Below, piece by piece: positions 46,205 to 54,120 of a stretch of 64,000 nucleotides of DNA (positions within the stretch are counted from its first letter, which is position 1; every line of letters starts with the position of its first letter). The translations under genes and the position numbers were made by a program. The notes under the pieces are model-generated. The model had not been told where the DNA came from and did no database searches. It saw nothing but the letters and a program-made list of their open reading frames with translations. The DNA comes from Nemertoderma westbladi (taxonomy: Eukaryota > Xenacoelomorpha > Nemertodermatida > Nemertodermatidae), in contig JAUCBJ010007594.1 of NCBI GenBank assembly GCA_032718475.1, forward strand, positions 62,001-126,000, given 5' to 3'.

Positions 46205-46680
46205 CCTACTCAAGGAAAGTTGACGAACCCAGGAGGCAAAGCATCGTCAGTGTGTAAGGAACCTACATCCGTACCATCGAACGCATTGGAATTTCAGGTG
46301 ATGGGAATGGCAACACTCATCAACGCGTTAAAAACTAGAATATAGTTACCACCAGTGGAGCCATTCAAGTTTCATGGTAGCAAGCCGGAAGAATATCTGC
46401 AGTTCTGGAGGATGTACAGAAATGAAATACTTACAAAAAATCTCACACAAGCGAAGTACCCCCCTATTTTGGAAATTGACAAAAAAGTTTTTTTATTCTA
46501 TCATGTGCCAAATTTAATGGAGATTTCAAATCTGCCAGCAGTATTCTCATATCTTTTTTCAAACTCAAGTTATTACCCAAAACGTAAGAGCTATTCTGAT
46601 TTGTGTAAAGCCTTCGAGCAGCACTATATTTTACAATTGTGCGGGGCCCTTTTCATAAAAAAGGCTCTCACGGTATAGAT
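46205..46680 (+). pseudogene. BEL/Pao-like gag relic, N-terminal part
   Basis: The plus frame reads LEFQVMGMATLINALKTRI, a stop, then LPPVEPFKFHGSKPEEYLQF and WRMYRNEIL, which is the entry of a DUF1759-type gag (leucine/proline-rich lead-in, then a Phe-x-Gly-x-Pro-x-x-Tyr/Trp block). After about 46450 the frame becomes AT-rich and unlike gag, so an unrelated insertion probably starts there and ends at the 22-base C run at 47317-47338. Confidence 0.5.
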
Positions 46681-47340
46681 ATGCATAAAATTGCTAAGAC
46701 GTTGTTTTACTAGTTATCTGTTTAGCAAGCATGAAAAATTTCGTTGAATTTCATTCATTTTTGACAAAGTTATTGACGAACTTAGAAAATTTGTATTATC
46801 TAAAATAGCGGGAAGGTTTAAATTGTTCCTTAAACTTTAAACACCCATATCTCAGAACGACGTTTTTTCATGAAAAAGCTATTTCTCCGCCAATTTTGAC
46901 TGAAATGAGTTGAAATTTGGTACACTTGTTAAGACTATCCTTCTCCATAATTCTCCTTAACAAATTTGGTTGGAAATGCCCTGAAGCCTTTTTATATCAA
47001 AAAGGCCCAAAAAAACCCTTTTTTTGGGGCCTTTTTGTTCTAAAAAGGCTCCAGAGGATTTGAGGCAAAATTTGTAAAGAAGAATTGGATGTAGGGTTCT
47101 TCTGAACCTATAATCCAAATTTCAACCTTTTTCAAAAGAAATAGCCCGTGGCGCAAAAAGGCCATTTTGGCAATTACGGAGCCATTTTGGGGCCAATTTT
47201 AAAAATATTTGGTTTGGCTATTCTCAGACAAGTATTCTTAGTAGCAGAAAAAATAATTTTCACGCAATTTTATAGTCCAGAGACACAAAAATGTGAGGTT
47301 AAATTTGGGGGTGCTACCCCCCCCCCCCCCCCCCCCCCTT
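46681..47340. other. Probable insertion in the gag relic, ending in a C run and TTAA
   Basis: There is no gene. The right end is a 22-base C run directly followed by TTAA, resembling the ends of the TTAA elements at 22.7 and 34.9 kb, but I cannot find the matching left end. Short inverted AAAAAGGC/GCCTTTTT stretches occur at 46985-47050. Confidence 0.4.
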
Positions 47341-47344
47341 AAGT

Positions 47345-47850
47345 AATTACAAGTTTACACAGTGGGCCAGCCTATGATATTGTAAGGCAATACCAGGGAA
47401 TCGAAGGAGGTTTTACAGCAGCGTGGAGGCCCTGTATAGGGAATGTGGCCATCCAGCAAAGAGGAATAACAAAAAAGGAAAGACATCAGGCGGACTCGCG
47501 GATAACCCTGTCAGTATCAAAGCTTTTGCAACCAGAATAGAGAAAGCATTGATAGTTTTAAAGACGCTAGATGCACCGTACGAACTTAATGCTTCAAATA
47601 ACCATGTCAAACTTCCTTAACTATGAAGTCGAATTAATAACGGACCCAGTGTACAGCGAGGAGAGTCTCAGAAAAATACCAAAATTGGAATATAATCGAC
47701 CTAAACCTGAACAACCTGAATCTGCAGATGCACTTCCGAGAGTGAGTCAATCATTGCCATATGCAACCGTAAAGGGGACTTCCAGTCCACGGAGCCCTGA
47801 AAACAAAACATACTTCTTGGCAGGGGACTACAAGTCCACAAAACAACTAT
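47345..47850 (+). pseudogene. BEL/Pao-like gag relic, second part
   Basis: It reads SGPAYDIVRQYQGIEGGFTA then AW, then in a second frame EALYRECGHPAK and IKAFATRIEKALIVLKTLDA, typical in order and spacing of the DUF1759 region. A stop at 47608 is followed in a third frame by NYEVELITDPVYS and a Pro/Glu-rich stretch to 47850. It is probably the continuation of the relic at 46.2 kb. Confidence 0.5.
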
Positions 47851-48218
47851 AGTGGCTACTGAGGAAACAGAGGAAACAACACCCCTGGTGCAAGCATATG
47901 CAACCAAAACAAAAAACCATCCGAGTTGGACCTGGACGATATACTCGGAATGCTATACAGAGAGCATTATAATCCAAACTATAAGTGTCAGCTGCATAGA
48001 ACAGGGATGCATAAAACCATTGATTGATTTTGGGTTTTAAGAGTTCGGATCGGAGTACGATCACGCGAGGGTCTGTCCAATTGACCTTTGTGTATAGGAG
48101 ATGGAGATCTAGGGTCCTTTCGCAGTTGTGTTGTACATTGAGTGTTATCCAATATATGATAGGAACTCTCATTTTCCTCTGATTCTTCTTCGCATGTAGA
48201 CAAATCCGTTTGATATAC

Positions 48219-48765
48219 TCATTCCCGACGTTTAGCTGTAGGATTTGTGTCGAGTTTCGGGTCCGTGTTGCGTTCACGGCATTGAGTAATCATAAGTAGC
48301 GAGGATTCGTAATCGAGATATTTTAAGAAGTCCTTCATGCCTAGAGATGGTTTGTTATTAAGTTGTGCATTGAGTACGTTGCAATCCCATCGTTTGGATA
48401 CACTGCCTTTAGGTAGAGATGTAGAAATCATACCAACAACGACTGGGGTGTCATAATACTCGTGTTTATCCAACCAATCTAGCTGTCTACAGATTTCTTT
48501 AATCTCGTCCACAAATTCAATCTTCTCTGTACTTATCACACGTTTACGATTAACCAACTTTCGATACAGATATTGCGCTATAGATGCCTCATCTCCGTAT
48601 CTCTCATGCAACAGTTTCCATAATTCTTCTAATCCTTGTGGATGTCCAATATATCTTTGCTCTAATTTCTTTGGATAGCCTTCTAAACAATCAATGAGGA
48701 AGCATAGTTTCTCACTATTTGGTAATGGAGAACTAAATATAATATCCTTTACATATATAGAATTA
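48219..48765 (-). pseudogene. BEL/Pao-like gag relic on the opposite strand
   Basis: The minus frame reads FSSPLPNSEKLCFLIDCLEG, YPKKLEQRYIGHPQGLEELW, KLLHERYGDEASIAQYLYRK and on to DFLKYLDYESSLL. This is the DUF1759-type pattern (a repayment-like helix pair, then the RYGxxxxI block, then a partially helical region). It is open for about 180 codons. No knuckle, protease or RT follows. It may be a separate element or an inverted part of the relic at 46.2-47.9 kb. Confidence 0.6.
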
Positions 48766-48883
48766 TATTCCCTAAATGCCGTGGATTTTCAAAATTTTAT
48801 TTTATTCGAATTAACTTTGTAAAGATTGCTTTGAGTTCTCATTCGTATTGGTTCTATCATTTGTACATCTATCGGTCAAGTGG

Positions 48884-48955
48884 TTCAGTCGCTAGAGCGT
48901 TGGAAATTATATGTGTAGTAGGTATTGAGTTCGAATCCTAGTAAGTGCGAATTAT
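48884..48955 (+). other. tRNA-like sequence upstream of the element 2 promoter
   Basis: It has a box-A-like AAGTGGTTCAGTCGCTAGAG and a box-B-like GAGTTCGAATCCTAG about 40 nt apart. The stems do not fold into a complete tRNA. It corresponds in place to the tRNA-like piece at 10526-10610 before element 1, so it belongs to the repeated unit. Confidence 0.45.
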
Positions 48956-49016
48956 TTTTTGTACAGAATTTCAACTCATTTAAATTAACCGCTACAAATT
49001 AATTGCATTTGTCTGT

Positions 49017-49164
49017 ACCAATGAGACTGTAGTTATTTGATTGTAACCAATGTCGTGCAAGTTATATATTAGCTGGACCAATAGCTATCTTTAAAACCTT
49101 GTTAGAACCTATAGAACAATCGAGAATTTTCTCGATTGATTGCGGCACAAATTTGGTATATAAA
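49017..49164 (+). promoter_or_regulatory. U3-like promoter of element 2: three CCAAT boxes and TATATAAA
   Basis: CCAAT at about 49019, 49048 and 49078 is followed by TATATAAAGG at 49157. An AATAAA at 49291, 134 bp after the TATA box, fits a polyadenylation signal within R. This gives a plausible U3-R-U5 ending near 49335. Element 1 shows the same layout. Confidence 0.6.
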
Positions 49165-49290
49165 GGTGCAATTTGTTCATTAGTTATTCACATCACTATC
49201 TTCAATCAATCTCAATTGCTGATCTACCTTAACTTTCTGTCTTATTTCAGATTACATTGTTTATTGTATAATAGTTATTATATCTTTTGT

Positions 49291-49296
49291 AATAAA
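49291..49296 (+). terminator. Candidate LTR polyadenylation signal AATAAA
   Basis: It lies downstream of the U3-like TATA box at the distance expected for an LTR R region. Its use as the 3' LTR signal cannot be tested here because the 3' copy is outside the window. Confidence 0.45.
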
Positions 49297-50388
49297 AGTC
49301 AGAAATACTAGTCACATCTCAGCCCTTTTCTATCTGTTTTACTATGGATTCACTACGGTGAACAAACTCAGGGACAGGATGGCCGGCTAGAGATCGGGCC
49401 GCAGCAATGAACGGGAACATCACGGGAATGTAAACAAGAGACAACCCGCAATACCATCTAGAGTTATTCGCCCATCGCCTGAAAGGTTAGACAGCGTTCG
49501 ACGCCTTGCTACCTAAGTTTAAGACCAAAAGATCAAAAGGTAGAAGTAGTGACACGCTGTAAGCCCAAAATTACATCATAGGGACTGTACTGTCTTGATT
49601 CAGGAAAACCCACAGTAGACCTTCACATTCCTACGGGGGAGGGAGAGCGCAGGCAGATAATAGTACGCAGATAAGACGTAGGCACACCGGTACAAGGCAT
49701 ACAAATGGTTAGGGTGCAGCAAACTGTACGCTTAACTCTTGCTAAGTACAGGTGCGTGTGCGACTATTTGCAGTACGACAGTGTCCATTGCATTAGAACT
49801 TGTAGGCTAGGGGGGTTGCTGTGTTTTCACCTGAATTGGGATTGTACCGTTCAGGCGGTAGGGCAGTTTACACTAGGCGCAAATAAATTGAGGCTATCAG
49901 GGATACTAACATCTACCGTGTCCCCGCCAACGCCCTAATAGGAAGTTACCCGGACTACCTGGGTGACTAAAATTCTAGATAGGAGCCAGGATAGCTATTA
50001 GTAACCGTACGCCTACAGTAGTAAACTAACACATCTCTTCTTAGTATCAGGGACCTGGTACCTAAAATTGCCGAATTCTGGGCGTAGTATTAACCCTATG
50101 CCTGAATTTGAGTCCTGGAAATACGCAAGAGGGGAAGGAACCTTATCATTCGTGAGTATTGGACCTACAAGTTATAAAATTAGAATATTCGTAAATGCAC
50201 ACCGTACCCAGTAATTATATATGTGAAGGAGCAAAACTGTTTTGACCGTTCAGAATTAACACACGCGCGTTAGAAATTATTTACACCTCGAAATATATAA
50301 AATTAACTTTGTCCGTACTGTGCTTTGCCCGCTAGTTAGACATCTCCAAATCTCTGCCTGTACCTAGCTAGCGTCTCTTCGCCCAACC

Positions 50389-50396
50389 ATATAAAT
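50389..50396 (+). promoter_or_regulatory. Inner TATA-like box ATATAAAT
   Basis: It lies in a 20-bp block identical to element 1 (8902-8909, minus), 1.2 kb after the U3-like TATA box. It could mark a second start site or the real LTR promoter if the LTR is longer than I think. Confidence 0.45.
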
Positions 50397-51253
50397 CACA
50401 CCGCGGCAAAGTATACGAGCCCCTTAGTCCGTCAGTGAGTCAGCCTGATTTTAGGATTCGCTGCGCGGGATTTTGTTTCATCGAAGTTTGTCTGCTCGTA
50501 GACTGTTTTCTGCCTCACCGGTTATAAGAGATCGATACTGCAATATATTCGCTTACTTAGAGTTTACTGTTTTGGTGAGAAGGTCGGATTTATGATTTGA
50601 TTCACAAACTTTACAGTAGGATATTGCAGGTATTGTTGCTGTCTCTTCCAATAGTAGGAATGTGTTTTTACTGAACTACGGTTCGGTAGGACTAAAGTTT
50701 TTTGAAAATTTTGTATTTTGAGGTAAAATTTATATTTGATTAGCTAAGTGCTAATTTTTTGAAATAAAATTTGATTTGAACCGCGTGTAAAATATTTTGG
50801 AATTGAATACCGGTGTTTAAAGGGGTTTAAATACCATATTGTACCGGTACAAAATTTTCGTAAAGTAAAACCTAACTCTTTTGTTTTTTCAGGATTCAGA
50901 ACTCATTTCTAGACTGTAACGGGAGCAAGACCATGTTTAGCAAGTTTGGGAGATAGATAACTCAACAACTTTGGTTGGGAAAATCGCGTTTCGTCCGCAA
51001 CGTTAAAAACGGAAAGGTTCACGTCCGGTTTGTATCTGGGAATCTGTTTTTCTGGAGAATTATTGGAGTGGGTGAGTTTGAAAAGTTGCATAAATAAGTT
51101 AGGCATTACCGTATTAGTTAAAATTATTGTGGGTTCCACTGTCTCAAGTATTTATGCATTCCGTATGATTTCTTTGTTCATTGCTGAATTAGTCCGTATT
51201 ATTGTATTTAATTTACCTTTTGATAACGCATATCGTTATCCGATTTATTTGTT

Positions 51254-51377
51254 ATAAAATTGGCCGCTAGGCTAATTTTATTATATACTTATTCCGTGAC
51301 ACTTATTTGCTGTAAAATTGGCCGTTTAGGCTAATTTTATCCATCTGCTATAAAATCGGCCGGTAGGCTAATTTTAT
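51254..51377 (+). repeat. Three tandem leader hairpins before gag
   Basis: Three inverted repeats follow each other: 51254-51281, 51313-51339 and 51350-51377. Each pairs TAAAATTGGCC (or TAAAATCGGCC) with GGCTAATTTTA around a 4-5 nt loop, an 11-12 bp stem with one wobble pair. Spacing between cores is 58 and 38 bp. Element 1 has one short relative at 7657. The location just before gag suggests roles such as packaging, dimerisation or translation control. Confidence 0.8.
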
Positions 51378-51459
51378 AAGACTGTAATTAGTACCGTTTA
51401 GATAAATACGGTAAACTCGATACTTTGACACTCACTTTACTTGACTTACAACTACCGAA

Positions 51460-53235
51460 ATGAGTGACAAACAAGACTATACGAAGAATACACAAACCGA
51501 CTATGACTCATGTGACGCGGATAAGTCAGCAGCGGAAGAACAACAGGGGAAGACTCGCGAGCCTACCGAACCTACACCGTGTGCGTCACCAGTACATCCA
51601 ACGGGAGTACCGGATGCCGTAGTACGAGGCGATGGCAGGACCGAGGACTTTCTAACTGTTCCGCAACCTAGATATAGGGAAACGGACATGGTAAGTTCAG
51701 TAGGAAGCCAGGAGAGCGTAGTTAGAAGCGTCGGCGGTTACATGGCGCATATTACCAGAAGTATTGGAGAAGGCCAACGCATATTAGACGGGTTGACCGC
51801 TCCGATGTCTCGATTCGAGTTCTACACCCTCCAGGTTAGAGTACAGAGTAAAGTATACAAGTCCGTAGATAATCTAGTTGGCCTACAAGATCTAGCTAGA
51901 CAGAGACAGGACATGGATACTCAACTTAGAATCCTCGAGAAACTAATGATCACTAGAGAGAAACTGATTCAGTTTAAGTCGACAATTAGACAGATACAAC
52001 AGGAACAAGCGGACCAGTTGTTAGGTGAGTCAGTTTCGGACGAATTATTACAACCCGAGGAAGAACGGGAACTGTACCGACTGGATGGACAATTGAAGCA
52101 CCTGACGGATCACTTACGCATGTGCGGCGAAGACGTCGGAGATTGGGAAACCGTGCCGGAGGCTACGAGGGAAACTTCGCTCGCACAAATCGAACTGGCA
52201 CCGGGAACACTAAATCAATCACTGGTGAGTATTCGTAGCGAAATCTGCGAAGGAAGTATGGTCACGTCAGAAGTCGCTCGACAACAGCAAGAATTCTGCC
52301 GACAACGACGAGAAATGGAGGAACAAGCTCAACTTCTAGTGATGCAGGCAGCAGTAGAGGAAGAGAAGCTACGCGTTGCGAATATAGCGAGAATCTCTCA
52401 TCTACAGGAACAAGCTGAATTAGAAGCAGCTGAAGTAGAAAGGTTAGAGGTAGACATTGCCCGACAAGCGGCAGCGGCAGCGGCCGAGTCAGAGCGACAA
52501 GCGGCAGCGGCAGCGGCGGAATTAGAACGAGACAGGTTAGTTTCGGAAGCACGGGCCGAAATGAAAACACGGCAAATAAAAGCTCAATCCGCTATACGAC
52601 AAGCAGAGTTTGAGGCGCAACAACGACAAACGGAACAACGAGAGAAGACAGCTAAACTTCATTTCGAACTCGAGAAGAAGGCGAGAGAATTAGCGAACGC
52701 TGAGGAAGATCTGGATCAAAAGGCCCGCGATCGATCGATGAGATCTCGAGACGGACATGACTTGGACCAGATAGAGGTAAGACATCGCCAAATTCAGGAA
52801 CGAAAGAAGGAAGGAAGCGTAGGAGCACCCGGACGGGAACGACAATTAGTAAAAGACTTGTGTCAACGATTCCCACAGGTAACTCATATGTTTGCACCGG
52901 TTACGACTAAGGAACCTGTTTCGATTGCGGGTAGTAGTAACATTTCTCCTATCCATGGTGCGACGGAACACAGGTTTGTTATTCCGGACGAGTTTACACC
53001 GCCAAGAGCAACGTCGTCGCCTATTCCGACGGTCAAGGTAAGTAACCCACCGATTACAGATCGTAGTAGTTTATTGACCGGACCTGCACTACTGACGACA
53101 AAACAGGTGAGTCCACCTTTGACACCTAAACCCGTTACACACTACGCTTACCCAATGACGTTTCGACCAACAAGGCCTTTGGATTCAAAAGCGGTCGTCC
53201 GACCACCGGTACCTAAAGAGGTGAGGTCTCTATAG
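51460..53235 (+). CDS. Element 2 gag ORF (N-terminal, coiled-coil), 591 codons
   Basis: The ATG sits in a good context (A at -3) and matches the start in element 1. Residues about 1-60 are acidic and Thr-rich; 70-190 form a helical part (LTAPMSRFEFYTLQVR, ILEKLMITREKLIQFK) conserved in element 1. Residues about 260-450 are a long charged helix with two RQAAAAAAESE-like repeats. The tail (450-591) is Pro/Thr-rich. There is no zinc knuckle, protease or enzyme motif; those lie in the next ORF. It is probably a structural particle protein. One hairpin module is coded in the N-terminal part (51548-51567, read as KTREPTE). The frame is fully open. Confidence 0.8.
   Translation: MSDKQDYTKNTQTDYDSCDADKSAAEEQQGKTREPTEPTPCASPVHPTGVPDAVVRGDGRTEDFLTVPQPRYRETDMVSSVGSQESVVRSVGGYMAHITRSIGEGQRILDGLTAPMSRFEFYTLQVRVQSKVYKSVDNLVGLQDLARQRQDMDTQLRILEKLMITREKLIQFKSTIRQIQQEQADQLLGESVSDELLQPEEERELYRLDGQLKHLTDHLRMCGEDVGDWETVPEATRETSLAQIELAPGTLNQSLVSIRSEICEGSMVTSEVARQQQEFCRQRREMEEQAQLLVMQAAVEEEKLRVANIARISHLQEQAELEAAEVERLEVDIARQAAAAAAESERQAAAAAAELERDRLVSEARAEMKTRQIKAQSAIRQAEFEAQQRQTEQREKTAKLHFELEKKARELANAEEDLDQKARDRSMRSRDGHDLDQIEVRHRQIQERKKEGSVGAPGRERQLVKDLCQRFPQVTHMFAPVTTKEPVSIAGSSNISPIHGATEHRFVIPDEFTPPRATSSPIPTVKVSNPPITDRSSLLTGPALLTTKQVSPPLTPKPVTHYAYPMTFRPTRPLDSKAVVRPPVPKEVRSL
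51548..51567 (+). repeat. Hairpin module copy 1 (in gag)
   Basis: GGAAGACTCGCGAGCCTACC. The core is AGRCT/AGCCT-type arms around a 4-nt loop, here with the palindrome CTCGCGAG extending it. It is read as Lys-Thr-Arg-Glu-Pro-Thr. Confidence 0.8.
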
Positions 53236-54120
53236 GGGTGCCGGTAACAGGCGGCGGCGGACTCGTGAGGGTCCGGGGACACGTTAAATCGGTCGAATAA
53301 GTGCAAGGGAGATACTTAAGGCCCTCGTGTCTAACGAACCATGAATTGCCATGGTGCCGTGGTACCGTCTAGTCGGCCTGTTGCCGTACTGCCAGTCCTG
53401 TACACAGTAGGGGTGGTGGCATGGCGTGATTTGTGGTTCATGTGGCGTGGACTATGTTTTGTATGTGGGCGATCAGTGGCAGTTTGCTTGGGGCTTGGAT
53501 GGTTCCATTGACCGTCAGCTGTTCCGTTTTTTTTGATACTATATGTTATTGTCTCCATGTTCAGCTGATTGGTCTTTGGTGGCATTGGAATAAACCGTCG
53601 GGTCTTTGAGCTTTCTGTTGCTGTGGGTACGTGAGTACACGTGATTGTATGTGTGGCCACCGCGAGTGGGTATGGGAACCCTTGCCAGTTGGACAAGACG
53701 CCGCTGGTATTAGTAGGACCATATTTTACTGCACCCCAGCATACTTTGTGCACACAAAGTTATTTTACCCTGTCGGTAAAATAAAGTACTCTCGATTTGC
53801 TGCCGACCGATACAATTTTGTCCCCTCTGATTTTGTCCCTTCTGATTTTGACACCGATTTTGTCCTTACCCGATTATGTCCTCTGTGTGTGCATGGTATG
53901 CGTCAGATTTTGTGTTTACCGTAGTGTATTTGATTTCGTGAACATCTGTTGAGTACACGTGTACAGGACGGGTAAGTGGTTACTTGTTCCTAGCTTTCGA
54001 GCTAGTCAATATTGTTTGTGGAACTTACTTCCCCTCAATATTGCCGGCGAGGCAGGTGAAAACGTGTCAAAATTCCATGTTGGGTAGCGCAAGCCCACTT
54101 GGGACAAGACCGTCGGTTAG
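53236..54120 (+). other. Spacer between gag and pol, no ORF
   Basis: All frames are interrupted. Short GATTTTGTCC(C/T) repeats occur at 53812-53870. A GTAAGT donor-like site (53969), a TTGTTCCTAG acceptor-like site (53993) and GAGGCAG|GTG near 54055 are present. Element 1 lacks this region by deletion. A spacer of this kind argues against simple gag-pol read-through or frameshifting. Confidence 0.6.

Larger units (their letters stand above)
49335..51459 (+). other. Element 2 leader with conserved TATA-like box and splice-like sites
   Basis: This leader matches 7406-10139 (minus) in patches throughout. Conserved points are the GGGACAG block near 49370, ACCATATAAATCACACCGCG at 50387, TAGGATTCGCTGCGCGGG at 50452, and a pyrimidine-rich TTTTGTTTTTTCAG acceptor at 50892. 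An exon-like stretch containing CACGTCCGGTTTGTAT follows, then a GTGAGT donor at 51072 (GTAAGT in element 1). This suggests that the leader is spliced. A small plus-strand frame at 49705-49938 has no counterpart in element 1 and is not supported. Confidence 0.55.

Noticed and set aside
48884-48955. Functional tRNA gene on the plus strand
   Set aside because: Same reason: promoter boxes without a foldable cloverleaf.
49345-49363. Primer-binding site starting TGG after the U5-like region
   Set aside because: The matching bases are not conserved in element 1 and match no tRNA 3' end that I know.
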